Shown piece after piece: positions 1 to 12,277 of a stretch of 64,000 bases of DNA. Both the position numbers and the translations under genes were made by a program. A model generated the notes under the pieces. That model saw only the letters and a list, made by a program, of their open reading frames with translations. It was not told where the DNA came from and did not search any database. The stretch lies in contig JANFAH010000125.1 of NCBI GenBank assembly GCA_024663395.1, positions 1-64,000 on the forward strand. Direction: 5' to 3'. Position 1 is the first letter of the stretch; every line of letters starts with the position of its first letter. Source of the stretch: Pisolithus tinctorius (taxonomy: Eukaryota > Basidiomycota > Agaricomycetes > Boletales > Pisolithaceae).

Positions 1-79
1 TCTCACCTCACTCAGTACCCCCATCCAACCAGTACCCCCTCCTGTCTTCCCTGCACACCCACCCCCTCCTCAGAATACA

Positions 80-979
80 ATGTCCAGTTCATTGTTGAAG
101 GCACTGGTCGGCAATGCCACCAAAGCCACAGAACTGAAGATTGGTGCTCCAACTGATTTCGATGGAGACCAAAAGAACACTATGAGTTGGCTGTACTCTG
201 TACAGACCTATCTCTTAGTCAACAAAGAACTGTACGACACCAACACTAAGAGGGTAGTCTATGCCCTGTCATACATGAAGAAAGGTGTCGCCCATTCCTG
301 GGCTGCCACCTTCCAGAAAACTTCTCTGGAAAAGAACCCCCCGAGCTTCAGCACCTTCGCCAATTTTGTGAAAGACTTTAAAAATTCTTTCACATCCACC
401 GACACCGCTGGTACTGCAATCGCCAAATTGCATACCATGAAACAGAAAGAGTCAGTCAAGCAATATATCACTGACTTCTGAACTTCCACTGCCGACTCCA
501 CCATCATGGAAGATGTCGCATTGATTGAGTTCTTCTCTCAAGGACTCAAACTGTTCATCGTGAACAGAATCCACATGATGGAAACCACTCCCACCAAGAT
601 AACAGAGTGGTATATGCAGGCACAAAAATTCGATGCCAAATGGAGAAAGGTCAATGAGTTCTCCAGAAAGAAAGAAAAGAAGGCATTCCATCCCAGGAAT
701 AGCTTTACTGAAGAAAAAGACCCCAACACCATGGACATAGATGGGGTCAGACTCTCAAAAGAAGAAAGAGACCATCACATCAAAGAAGGAAGATGTTTCA
801 GTTGTGGAAATAAAGGCCATCTCTCATGGGAATGCCCTGACAAAGGGAAGACTCCCCAAAAGAAAGTCAAGAAGATCCACAAAATTGTGGAAGTTGAAGA
901 AAGCGATGATGAAGAAAAAGTCACTGGTCCATCCATCACCTTGGTGAACATTGCTAGGGCCCTTGGAAAGGATTTTTGA
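80..979 (+). pseudogene. Ty3/gypsy gag, one internal stop
   Basis: This is the capsid/nucleocapsid polyprotein of the first chromovirus. The first 130 residues resemble a retrotransposon gag domain, with the typical W-rich stretch around the SWLYSVQTYL segment. A CX2CX4HX4C zinc knuckle (CFSCGNKGHLSWEC) lies at about residues 245-258. A UGA at 479-481 interrupts the frame, which resumes in the same phase and runs to a UGA at 977-979. The protease-pol frame lies at -1 and opens across that terminal stop, where the run GAT TTT TGA would allow a -1 slip. I see no canonical heptamer there. The start ATG at 80 follows a short C-rich leader. Confidence 0.88.
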
Positions 980-3900
980 ACAGGAACTCTGAGTTGACAC
1001 CAGAAGTTCCCCAAACTAAGGACAGTCTTGTTTCTGTTGCTCCTGTATTAGTATCTTCCACACCTGAACATACTATGCAAATTCCCATTTCCCTTTATGC
1101 ATCAGAAACAACCTCAAAAGTCGTCAACACCACCGCTCTAGTGGACTCTGGAGCAGAAATTTCCTGCATCAATTGGGCTTTCGTCCAAAAACATTGGATC
1201 CCCACCCAACGACTTGCCAAACCCATTCTTGCCAAGAATGCAGATGGGACCCCAAACTCCAAAGGAAAAATCCTCTTCTCCGCCACCCTTTACTTCAAGG
1301 TTAAAGGACTTGTTCACCAGTCCTTTTTCCATGTCATTAATTGTGGAACAGAGAACGTCATTCTTGGACTTCCTTAGCTCCAGGAAAACAACCCCATCAT
1401 GGACTGGAGAATGGGTACATTATCCATCAATGAAAAGACCAACAGGTCTAAAGAACTGAAATGCAACATCTCAATGGTTCCTATAGAAGAACCCACCATA
1501 AACCTTGTGACTCCCACTGAAAAGAGAGGGATAAACAAGTTTATGGATTATGAAGAACCCGAAGATGAGACCATCCATGCACACTTCGTGATGTCAGTTG
1601 GAAAACTTGTCGAAGAAGCAAAGAAGGTCAACCCCAATAATAGCCTTCTTCAAAAGATCACTATGGCCACTGAGTTGGCTCAAGAAGAACACAAAAAGAA
1701 ACCGAAGCCTGTTCTTCCTGAAGACTACAAAGACTTCGCTTCAGTCTTCGAGAAACCCTCAGATGGAGTCCTACCTCTGTCGTGACCATACGACCATGCC
1801 ATCAACCTTGTAGAGGACTTCGTCCCCAAGGTGGCAAAAGTGTATCTGCTCTCTCCCTCCAAGTGAGAGTCTGCAGAGAAGTTCATAGAAGAAAACCTTC
1901 GAGAAGGAAAAATCTGCCCCTCGAAGTCTCCTCAAGCTGCACCCTTCTTCTTTGTTGGAAAGAAAGATGGCTCCCTCTGCCCTTGTCAAGACTACAGATA
2001 CTTAAACAAGAATACGGTGAAGGATGCATACCCCCTTCCCCTCATCTCAGATCTTGTCGACAAGTTAAAAGGAGCATCTATCTTTACAAAGATGGATGTC
2101 AGATCGGGCTATAACAATGTCCATATCAAGGAAGGAGACCAATGGAAAGCTGCATTTATCACACACAAAGGACTCTTTGAACCAACAGTCATGTTCTTCG
2201 GGTTGTGCAACTCCCCTGCCACCTTTCAGTGATTCATGAATGACTCTTTCTGAGACATGATTGCGGAAGGATGGCTGGTCGTCTATATGGATGACCTTCT
2301 CATCTTCTCCAATGACCCTGAAGAACACAAAAGAAGAACTCATCGTGTTCTTGAATGAATGAGGGAACTTTCACACCCTCTAAAACTAGACAAATGTCAC
2401 TTTGATCTCACCGAGGTGGAATACCTTGGAATGATTATCAAAGAAAACACCGTCACCATGGACCCCGTCAAGGTCCAAGGAATTGCTGAATGGCCTGTTC
2501 CTAAGAAGGTTAAAGATGTGTGATCCTTCCTAGGATTCGCAAACTTTTACAGAAGATTCGTCCCCTACTACTCTGACATTGCCTGACCTCTTATCGACCT
2601 GACAAAGAAAACCACCAGTTGGGACTGGTCAAAGAAATGTCAGAGTGCCTTCAAACTCCTGAAAAGGATATTCATGGCACAACCAACGCTCCAAATGCCC
2701 AATGTCTCTCGACCATTTGCAATAACGATGGATGCATCCAAATATGCAACTGGAGGTATTCTCCTACAAGAAGGCTCAAATGGACAGTGGCAACCCTGTG
2801 CCTATCTGTCTCAATCATTTAACCCTGCCAAACAAAACTATGACATCTATGATAGAGAACTTCTGGGTGTCATCCGAGCCCTGAAATCCTGGAGACATTA
2901 CCTCCATGGATCCATGTATCCAATCAAGGTCTTTACTGACCACAAAAACTTGACTTACTTCAAGTCGCCACAGAACTTAAATCGTCGACAAGCCCGTTGG
3001 CTCCTCAACCTCACAGACTTCAATCTGCAACTTGAACACATTCCAGGCAAAGACCTGGCTGCACCAGATGCCCTCTCCCAACAACCCGACCATATCCCTG
3101 AAGACGATGAGGACAACAAAGGAGTTACTCTCCTCCCTCAAACCCTGTTTGTCAACCTCATCGATACCAACCTCACCCAGAAGGTTGCATCCTCATCCAA
3201 AAAAGATCCAGTCATCCAGATGGCACTTCGTGCCATAGAAAATGTCGACATGCCACTTCCATTCAAGTCACATCTCTCTGACTGGAAGTTTGAAAGTGGA
3301 GTTTTACTCTACAAAAACCAGGTGTATATCCCCGATGACCCTACCCTCCAACGAACCATCGTGTCCAACCATCATGACCACCCCTCTGCTGGACACCCTG
3401 GTGTCTTGAAGACCCGACAACTCGTCTCATCCAAGTACTGGTGGCCTGGACTCGCGTCCTTTGTCTGGAAATACATTGAAGGCTGTGCTATGTGCCAGCA
3501 AAATAAGGTTAATACCCACCTGATGACACCACCCCTAATGCCCATCCCTCGACCTCGACTCGCCCCTTCCAACAGATCTCTTGCAATCTGGTTACCGACC
3601 TCCCCGTCTCTAATGGGTTTGATTCCCTCTTGGTCATGGTAGACCATGGGCTTACAAAGGGGGTAATTTTAACACCCACGAAGAAAACTGCCTCTGCTGC
3701 CAACATCATGGCCTTATTTTTCAAAAAGGTCTACTCCTGCTTTGGGCTGTATGACAAGATTATATCAGATCAAGGCCCTCAATTCGCCTCAGCATTTGCT
3801 AAAGAACTCGCCTCCCTTCTTGAATACTCCCTCACCTTATCCACAGCATACCACCCTCAAACCAATGGAGAAACCGAACATGTCAATCAAGAAGTGGAGA

Positions 3901-4667
3901 CTTATCTCCGCATCTTTTGTCAAAACGACCCCACCTCATGGGTGGACAACCTCCCTATGGCAGAATTCACACATAACCACTGACCTCATTCTGTCACCCA
4001 TCAATCACTGTTCTACCTCATGTACAGCTATGAACCAAAACCCCTTCTGTCCCTTATCGTGGACACCCACCTTCCCACCGCTGAGTCTAGACTCAAGGAA
4101 CTCCGAAAAGCTAGAGAAGAAGCCCTCGCAGCCCATGACCTAGCCAGAAAAACCATGAAAGACCGCTCATCATGACCCTTCACCCCATTCCAAAAAGGTG
4201 ATAAGGTTTGGCTAGAAGCACAAAATTTGAAATGCTCCTATGAAAATAGGAAGCTTTCCCCAAAATGAGAAGGACCCTTCACTATATCTGACGTCCTATC
4301 TCCAATCATGTACCACCTTGCGATCCCTGCACAATGGAAGCTCCACAATGTCTTCCATGCTTCCCTCCTATCGCCCTATTGCGAAAATGACATTCATGGA
4401 CCAAACTTCCCAGCTCCACCACCTGACCTTATCAACGAGGAAGAAGAATATGAGGTTGAAGCGATTGTCAGCCACAAAAGATCTGGCTGTGGCCATGCCT
4501 TTCTAGTCAAATGGAAGGGTTATCCTTCATCCGAAAACTCGTGGCAAAAAGAAACACACCTAGAACATGCGGATGACACACTCTCCGCTTATAAAAGGCA
4601 CTTCCCAAAAACTTCCCCCCCCAGAAACAACCCACTTGACATTCTACCCACACTGTCAGAAACATAA
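976..4667 (+). pseudogene. Ty3/gypsy pol (PR-RT-RH-IN-chromodomain), degraded
   Basis: Domains in order are aspartic protease (VDSGAE at 1141-1158), a linker, reverse transcriptase with YMDD near 2288, RNase H (TMDASKYATGG near 2732), an HHCC zinc region and integrase core (near 3360-3980), and a chromodomain (near 4440-4600, LVKWKGYPSSENSW). The frame is held in one phase to about 3555, where a frame change moves it to the phase used by the integrase. In-frame stops lie at 1375 (UAG), 1783, 1864, 2230, 2251, 2356, 2521, 2584, 3981, 4173 and 4266 (all UGA). At most of these the family has Arg or Trp, so each stop is one C-to-T or G-to-A change. The copy cannot make an active polyprotein. Confidence 0.9.
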
Positions 4668-4675
4668 CCATTGAA

Positions 4676-5685
4676 ATGCCTCCTCGTCGCTACACCTACC
4701 CCCATGAACCATCTCGCCGTCATACCCCCTTTGCTCGTCGGCAATGACAGCCTGCTAGCAATCAAATGATCGCCTCGTACTGACTCTTCATCACCGATCC
4801 TGCCATCGTCGGCACTGTCTATCATGAGGTGGATGAGAACTCCCCTCTTGATCTTGTGTACCATGCCACCATCCAAGCCCTTCGGCTTGAAGAACTCTCT
4901 CGCTATGTAAACCGCCAGAACCCCCTTCTCTCCCCTGCCCATACCATCTTAAATGAAATCACCGCCCAGCAGGTTCCCCTGCTTCTCAAGCTCTTTGATG
5001 TTCTTGGAGGTGCAGACCTCATATATAATGTCTGTCAATACCCCACATTGATCGCACCCCCTCCTCCTGGGTCTCGAAGACCCTCGACTGCAACTTCTCC
5101 TCTGGCCTCCTCCATGTCCACTTCCCCTCCAGTGTTGTCGCTGTCGTCCTCCCGCCCTCCTGCTCATCTCACTCTCTTTGAAGAGCTGATAGACCTCACA
5201 CCTGCTGTTTGTCAGGCCCCAACCCACAGCCCTGTGAGTCTCATGACTCCCTGTCTGAGGTAGACCCCAAGACTGCCTTTGGTGTCTCCCATGCAGAACT
5301 CAACTACACATTAAACATCGTCAAAACCCTTGCACAACTACCACCTTCCCCTGTGCTGAACACCATGACTGAGTTCGACAGACCTCTTACTCCATCCGAC
5401 CCCTGCTATCACCAGACGTGCTATGTTTGCTGCTGTCTTGGCCATGTTCATGTCAATTGTGGACTCTATGAATGCCCCCTTTGCCACGCCACTCGTCCTG
5501 GGAATACTCAAGCCCAGTGCCCTTCCTTATGCCCTCATCATCCTTTACAGGACAGAATTGCCACCCCCACCTTGGTGGATGATCGTACCCTCGTCAGGAG
5601 CGAGGATAACGACTTGTACAATAATGATTTTGACTTTGATGACTCCACCATCGGTAACATGACTGGAGAGCCTTACAGAGAATAG
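4676..5685 (+). pseudogene. Third ORF downstream of pol, Cys/His-rich C-terminus
   Basis: Between the pol stop and the 3' LTR is a reading frame starting at ATG 4676. It has in-frame UGA codons at 4745 and 4781, stays open to 5263, and continues after a frame change in the overlapping phase 5209-5685. The N-terminal half is leucine-rich and helical-looking, and the middle is Ser/Pro-rich. The end has a dense Cys/His cluster (CYHQTCYVCCCLGHVHVNC) followed by an acidic tail. It sits where envelope genes sit in some errantiviruses, but I see no signal peptide or membrane segment. A zinc-binding accessory protein fits better. I do not recognise the family. Confidence 0.6.
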
Positions 5686-5722
5686 TTGAAGTCAGGGACT
5701 TCAATGCTTAGAAGGGGGGTAA

Positions 5723-6174
5723 TGTTACGTTTCACCCCTATCTTTTCTCTTTTCACTGTATGGTTATCATGTGTTTGATCCATTGGACATTTTTCCTTTC
5801 TGAGCCATCTTCTCTTTGTTCTGATGGCTCACTATTTCCACCACTGGCATAACTTGCTCTTTACATGCCTGGGACATGTGTCATCATTGTTCAACCAATG
5901 GCGTAGTTACCTTGTTTACATGCGGATGCCTCATGGTCTGTCTCCCTGTAGTATTTAGACTGCCGGCTCAAGTCCTGGAACCCCAGACTTGAGCTGCTCA
6001 ATCATATGCAGCATCTCTCAGAACTTTGCCCTCAGAGTCCCTAACCAGGACCTCTCTTACCAGTGTTGACCAAATCCTCCATTGTCTACAGAGGTTACTG
6101 CAGCCATTGCACAGTAGAAACCAATCGTCTGCATCTGAGCTCTCCCAATGTCTTGACTTCAGTCGAGCGTAACA
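5723..6174 (+). repeat. 3' LTR of the first chromovirus (452 bp)
   Basis: It begins TGTTACG and ends CGTAACA, a perfect 7-bp inverted terminal pair. It lies directly after the purine tract GAAGGGGGGTAA. The partner LTR and target duplication are left of the window. The bases that would form the right target repeat are GAGCC (6175-6179). Confidence 0.85.
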
Positions 6175-6845
6175 GAGCCTCACCTCAGGCTTCTATTGGG
6201 AGAAGACTGAGGTGCACAAAGGAAAAACAATGTGCTGAAGTGACTGTGCTTATGTAAGATATTACTGGTGTAAGAAATATAATTAATGCACATCAACACC
6301 TTTCAATGATGACAGCATGTATCATGCCATCAACAGGCCCATCTATGTGTTGCACCATTATCTATCTCTTGACAGATGGTCCACACATAATTTTTATTAT
6401 CTTTGCCCCTCCACAGGCCCACACATATGTTGTGACTAAGCAGACTACATGGGGTCCTTATAGTAAGATTATTTGAACATGGTAGTCAGAATTTGCTAAG
6501 AATATTGACTATTAGCTCTCCAAGGCCAGATTATGTAGGTTTAGACTTTGCAATTATCTCCCCCCCCTCTAATTTTCTTCATTTTTGCAGTAACTATACT
6601 TACCCCAACTCGCCTAACCTGAAATCATACAGTAGCACTGCAATTTCACTGATCTTGATCTTGAAAACCTTAAATGGGGAGACAGGGCCATAATACACGC
6701 AGTAAGAGAGGCAGGGATAATTGTACACACAACGCAGTAAGTACTATGGTACACGCTGGCAGAAAAACACGGACGAAGAATTACAAATAAACGTATCAAG
6801 TAAATGGATGAGAGCCTTGTCTTGCCTGCGTACTTGGCGCAGCCG
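6175..6845. other. Intergenic spacer between chromovirus and DUF2235 gene
   Basis: About 670 bp of AT-rich DNA. Short reading frames are present but none shows family resemblance or splice-consistent structure. It should include the 3' untranslated region of the DUF2235 gene on the minus strand. Confidence 0.5.
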
Positions 6846-9003
6846 TTAATCCACCCATATAGGTTCAACATTGATCTTGCCTTCGGCCAGTACTTTCCCT
6901 TTCGTAAGTGTGTCTGCTTCCATCCGGATCTTGACCGATCGATGTATCTTCGGGGTGTGTCGTTTGGGGATATCGCGTCCCCACCCATGTTTACCCTGAG
7001 GTCAGAAATTCAAAACCGGTTCAGCGCACGGGCTTCCGAAGGGAAGACGAGAGTTACGCACTTGACATCCCCGATCCACGAGTCATCCTCTCTCTGGTAG
7101 CGCTGCTTTTGCGGCAGCATTTCGAGTATCCACCAGTACGGCGCTTCCTCGAGTTGATCGTACATGGGGCTAAGCGCATCTTTGAGATCCTCCATTTCCT
7201 CGCTCACAAAATTGCCTTCAGTAGCACACTGGATTGGCACACCACCATCATGGTACGGTGTACCAGAGTCAATCTTTTCCGGGAGGAAAGGGCGCTCAAA
7301 GATAGCCGGTGGGCGGGGAGTCACCTCGGGGTACAATGTTGAAGGGTCCATGCCAACGTGCCGCAACATCGAGCGGTGGAAGAGAATGCCCACGTTCGTT
7401 TTGAAAATTTCCCGAATCATCCACCGGAGAGGGATACGGGCTAGACTGTGTCGGGTACCGTTCTTGACGGAACCACCACCGACGTCTGAAACGGAGTTGT
7501 GAGTATTAAAACAATGTCAATTCCCGAACTGTTCGAGCTTACCGCAGTGACATCCTGCGAACCATACTTCATCGGCATCAGTTTGCGAGATTGACTCGGT
7601 GTAGCGACGTTCTCTATCCTGAAGATTTGGTTCCTGGTGGTGCCCATTCAAGCTACTTCCCTCATGCAGAAGCTTGTCGTGGGGATTTTGAACAGGGCGA
7701 GACTTCTTGGTGCTTCGAGGCATTTCCCCTTTCTGGACACCAAACTTATTGTCGGCGTCTGTGGACCGATTGCAGAAGTTCGGCATGAAGCGCCTGTACA
7801 AGGATTCAGATATCTGAGCATCATCATATCGCAAATGTCACTCGGGTACATACGCTCGGTGTTCATCAAGTGCGAGAGCATGCCTGAAGTAGCGAATCTT
7901 GTTGTTTGCTTTTGTAAAAGGCAGCTTGTGAGGGATGATGCCCACAGAGTTAACAGTATCCCTATCCGAAGTACCCGTATGATACATAAATCAGTGGAAC
8001 CAAACCCATGACTATCCCAATCAGCTCGAGAAGCTTACCAAACTCCAACGAATTGGACATCAACGTCGATAGAAAACGCCTTCTTAAATGCCTTACTCTG
8101 TTTCCCAGCCTTCATCATCATCCTTGCTGTACATTTTGTACGCGAACGGAACCTGCTGGTGGTTGCAGGGTGGTAAGAGACCCACTTTGTGAAGCCTGTA
8201 GTGGGGCTAAGCAAGTGTTCCGGCATACAATACTGTTACGGAAGCCTTACATGCCAGCCAGCGCGCGGGCAGTGTAGGCGCCTCGCGAAAACCCAAACAG
8301 GCATATCCTATCTCCTGCCTCATCTGTAGAGTCGATGTATCAAAATCATCAGTGTCAATATCAAATGAAGAAATTGAAATGTGAAAAAAAACTCGCAGTT
8401 TTGCATCAAGAACTCGTAGCCAGCTGCAGAAAACGAGTTTGTTAGGGGCCACGATAAGGGAACGTGGAGACCAGAGGCACACCCATGACGTGAGCATCCA
8501 GGTTACTCCCCACCATCGCATCGATGGTCTTGGAAAGCTTGGCATAAAGGGGCGTGGCTATTTGAGGGATAGTGTACGTGCCTAACCCGGCCTTATGTTG
8601 CACCAGTGGTGAGTGGTAATAGACTCCGCCATAATGTGAGCAAGCGTACCTGATAATACACCATTTGCTGAGAGGGGTCATCCTTTTTCAGCATAGAGAA
8701 AAACTGAACGATGTTCGAGTTCTAGAGGTGAGTGGAGGTCAAATGAGTGGTGCAAGAGGACCAAAGACAGCGACCACCTACGTCCTCATCGAACTGGTCG
8801 CCTGTACCATCAAAGCAGAGCACGAGAGTACGATCATCATCATGAGGGGGGGGGATCACGTCGTCCGGATCTTCTGTCATCTCGATGGTCGGACGACTAA
8901 CGGCGGGAGAATGGGCTCCGTTTGGGATGTCGGGACAGGCATCAGCAGCATGGGATGCCTTGGGAACCTGCGGCGACGAGGAAGTATTGGTATTGTTCGA
9001 CAT
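6846..9003 (-). CDS. DUF2235 (Tle1-like alpha/beta hydrolase) protein, with apparent frameshift
   Basis: Ten exons can be traced from ATG 9003 to a stop at 6846-6848. Exon ends by splice signals and frame are 9003-8782, 8721-8650, 8591-8483, 8423-8397, 8323-8251, 8195-8039, 7961-7854, 7793-7543, 7485-7062 and a last exon from about 6995. The product starts with a polar leader, then the family's first beta strand (TLVLCFDGTGDQFDED). It then has NSNIVQFFSML, the nucleophile elbow GFSRGAYTARALAGM, VGVW-DTVNSVG, and DEVWFAGCHCDVGGGS. This family is annotated as T6SS phospholipase effector Tle1-like catalytic domain and is widespread in basidiomycetes; its substrate in fungi is not established. 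Exon 6 carries one extra G in TGGGAAACAG (about 8102-8107), which breaks the frame between DEGW and KQSKAFKK. Near 7000 the frame also needs either a second indel or the alternative donor GTCAAG. The intron 8396-8324 appears to use a GC donor. Confidence 0.82.
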
Positions 9004-9821
9004 GCCTGATGCTACCTCGACAGGGGCTGCGTGGCGTCAATAGACAGAATCACTGTGAACCCTTCTTATATATAGCCTGGAGGACATGAGATATGAATGG
9101 CACTCGGTTTTTCTTGGGACCCGAATAACGACCATTAAAGGCCAAACCTGTAAAACGATCGAATTACAGCATACACTTTGGAGAGTTTTTTGAATTGTTT
9201 GAGAATTCAGCACGCACTGTTACTCCACGGGTAAGCGCTCTAACTTGACGCTCAGCTTTTGCAGATCGGCGTGTGCTCAAGTTCAGGCGCGTCATCTAAT
9301 TTCTTGCCCTGTCACTACTGGCCTCATCCTCGTCTCTCACCGGAAAGAAGGCCGGTGAATGGAACGAGTCGTATCTATCGGTGTGATTAGTGGCCATTTC
9401 TGAAGACTAACTCACCTGGTGGAGCCTCGGAGGTAAGCATCATCCGACGCTGGAGATCGGCACTCCACACGTACCAGACGCCATCCGATCGATCAGTCCC
9501 TGTGTCCATCCAAGCGGTTCCGTCATGAGAGGAGCGATTGAGAGACTATAAGCCAACCATACATAGTGTTCGTATTATCACAAGTGGGGATTCCTAACAA
9601 TAGTATTCGGCTCAGAAGATAGTTGTAATCAGGTGGAGCCAAACTCAGCGCATGATGAACAATCGCGAACACCTACTCCAGCGGCGCTGGGAAGCACAGG
9701 TGACATCTGCGGCTAGTGCACTATCCCACTTATGGATTAGTATCCTGTGTATCATGAATCAGCATAGTGTTCATGGGAGTCTGTACGTGAGGAACAGCGG
9801 TGTGGGGGGACACCCAGGGAA
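9004..9821. other. Spacer with a TATA-like run and possible minus-strand exons
   Basis: A TATATATA run near 9067 on the minus strand, about 60 bp upstream of the DUF2235 start, is a plausible core promoter. Between 9672 and 9296 on the minus strand there are coding-looking pieces: a frame reading VFAIVHHALSLAPPDYNYLL, one reading DRSDGVWYVWSADLQRRMML, and one ending FPVRDEDEASSDRARN before a TAG at 9296-9298. I could not join them with consistent splice phases. They may be the 3' end of the F-box gene upstream or a separate small gene. Confidence 0.4.
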
Positions 9822-12277
9822 CTAAGACAACCGTGCTGATACACAGCTCGGGAAAGCCATACTCGAAGTCCACGAACGCGAGTAAATGTCCTTGCAACCA
9901 TCAGTTTGACTATTGACATTTGGCGAAGGTCCACTATGTAGATAGTGTTTTTTTCTGCTGTCGACTGACGCAAGCCATAAAACGCGAAGACTTGTCCAAA
10001 CCTTGCAAACCACGAGCACAAAGGGAAAGACCTACACCCTAAAAACTTACACGGTACACGGTGCTCATGTTCATAGAAAGGAACCACTCGTCCACAAGAA
10101 GATGCATTCCTCCCACTGAACGGGATTAGTACAAAGATGATCAGAGAAATGCTGACAAACCCACCTGGGTCGCCTAGTCCCATATGGACCATCACCGGAT
10201 TCCCATGATCGTGCATCGGATGTTCGAAAGGATCACCATCGTGGTCAAAAAACTCGTCCATGAAACCACCAACAAAACCATCGTGGTCTTCCTCTTCCTC
10301 CTCTTCGACCTCCTCTTCTTCCTCTTCCTCTTCTTCTTCGTCATATTCGCCAGGGTCAAGTGTGGCAGGCTCGAGATGAGGTAAATTCGGGTAACCCAGA
10401 AATCCATCTATCTCGTCGGTATCAACCTCATCTTCGTTATCGTGGACATCAGGAGTAGCTGCTGCATAACTATTGGGATGCAGATCGTTATTGTCATTAT
10501 TATCTGGCGTTCCCATTTCCGGCTGTGCCACCGGAGGCGGGAAATTCATAGGTGGATGCGCCATCAGCCCACCAAATAACATCGGGAACCCATTATTTCC
10601 GCCTCCCCTATCTGGCTGGGTCTCTTGTCTGCTTGGTTTCCAGTTGAGATAGACGCCCGTTCGGGTGATCTGGAGACATGATACGAAGGACAACAGCCGA
10701 CTGTCCTCAAAGTTGGTGAGACTGCTAACAACAACGCCCGGCCGAGGAGGACGTTCAGCCGTGAGGGTGCTGAATTCAACTTCGGGAGACACCAAGTAGA
10801 GACCTTTGCGCTTTAAATCAAACCTTCAGCGGTTAGATGGAGACAAGCAACGAAAACACTCACCGTAACAACTGCAACCTTACCATCTTTCTCCCTCAAT
10901 GCGAGATATATTGCCGTATCCTGGAGACCGCCACTACTTGGGGGGAAACAAAGCTGTACCGCAATATCTGGCAGTAAAGCTTCTCCCGAGATGATGCGTT
11001 GAAACCCGGGAATGATGATGAGCACCCCACAAATCGTCAACACGGCAATATCTTTTCCGTTGCCTGACACGTGCACTACACAGAAGGGGTGGGTCAGAAC
11101 GGGGTGAATCCCAACGTCGGAACAAACAAACCTGCCATGAATTGGTCATCCGTAGTTGAGTTCAGATCTTTTTCCACAAGCCTTTGGCGTTTCATAGCGG
11201 AGGAATCGAATGGCGGATGCTCTTCAACATTCCATACTTTTCGGAGGAGATTTCTCGGAGAAAGATCGTAGACCAGTGCACCACCGCCCCTCTCAAAGAT
11301 TCTAAGTTGATTTGAGCCGCATATGAACGCATACTTGTCATTCACTTCCACGTAATGGATATGGCCAAGAGTTTGATGATGGTGCCGTTTTTGGATGCTA
11401 CCGATGGTTTCAACCAGGCGACCCTGTGAGACGTCCCACAAATAGGCATTTTCTGCAGCCGAAGCCAGTAAAGTCAGATGCGAGAGGCGGAAAGCTCGAG
11501 TGTGTTCTGGCATGCGAAGAAGTGCCCAGGGTCTAAAGTGGCCATGACGAGTCGAAGCATGCCAGCGGGGGATTCCATCCGTCCACGCCGAAAGCATACC
11601 TGAGTCTGGAGGGGATAGAGTACAGTGATCTTCGTTGGATGCATCGAGTGCACGGCGCCAGACTTCCTTGCAATTGTCGTGTCGGTTGAATATGATGTAC
11701 CCGTGATCATATTCGCAGTGGGCATATTCAACAACGTGAGACTGCCAAACGCTGTCAGATCAAGGAACTTCTCTTTATGAAATATAAGAAAGCGTTTGCT
11801 GACGGGAGGAAGACCCCAAAGCGGGGTGTTGCCCTTCAAGTCGGTTACCAAGAGCCCTCCCCTCTGACCGGTGGTGATCACTAATCCAAGATCCTCATCG
11901 ACTTTGATACGATGTACACTAGTCCCGGATGCTGGAAGCTCTTCGATACATGGCGGAACTTTTCCTCTCCAACCCCATTCTATCTGGAACTCACGACGAC
12001 CTGAAGAAATTATAAGCACTTGGCTAGGAAGATATGCGGGTAACCAACAAAATGATTTCCAGTCGGTCCCCGAGCGTGGAGGTTGCAGCGCTAAATCTCC
12101 ACAATCGCTCTCGTACACTAAGCGGTGAAGGATGGCAGCATTGCGATAGACAGCATTTTCATTCACGGCTATCAGATCATGCCATGCATGAGACACTTGG
12201 GTGATTTTGTGCACGGATTGAATGGGCAGATACGATACAACCTGCAAGGCAATTTCTGCTGGCAGTAAGTGCAGCAT
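9822..12277 (-). CDS. F-box protein with beta-propeller-like body and acidic C-terminus
   Basis: The start ATG 12277 opens with an F-box (LLPAEIALQVVSYLPIQSVH, then VSHAWHDLI), the Skp1-binding motif of SCF ubiquitin ligases. The body has WD40/propeller-like strands (GLVITTGQRGGLLVTDLKG; AAENAYLWDVSQGRLVETI; YAFICGSNQLRIF). Later exons carry a Met/Pro-rich stretch and a long Glu/Asp run (about 10280-10360). Introns are inferred at about 11132-11070 and 10860-10813, plus further ones near 10165-10117 (GTGGGT donor) and 10050-10005. The joins around 11605-11530 and the 3' end are uncertain; termination could be at 9822 or, in another frame, at 9752. By family, it would recruit substrates to an SCF complex. 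The substrate is unknown. Confidence 0.75.

Larger units (their letters stand above)
1..6174 (+). mobile_element. Decayed Ty3/gypsy chromovirus, 3' part of the element
   Basis: The window opens inside this LTR retrotransposon. In order it shows a leader, gag with a CCHC knuckle, protease, reverse transcriptase, RNase H, integrase, a C-terminal chromodomain, a third ORF, a purine-rich tract (5711-5722) and a 3' LTR. The 5' LTR and the left target duplication lie outside, so insertion-site proof is not possible here. The domain order and the chromodomain place it in the chromovirus branch of Ty3/gypsy. The frame is broken by 14 in-frame stops, all UGA or UAG, and by two frame changes, so this copy is dead. 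Confidence 0.93.

Noticed and set aside
4676..5685. Possible envelope gene
   Set aside because: No signal peptide, membrane span or fusion-peptide-like stretch is visible; the Cys/His cluster fits a zinc-binding protein better.
9296..9672. Coding-looking pieces on the minus strand
   Set aside because: Not called as a gene because no set of introns of normal length joins them in one phase; described in the spacer entry.
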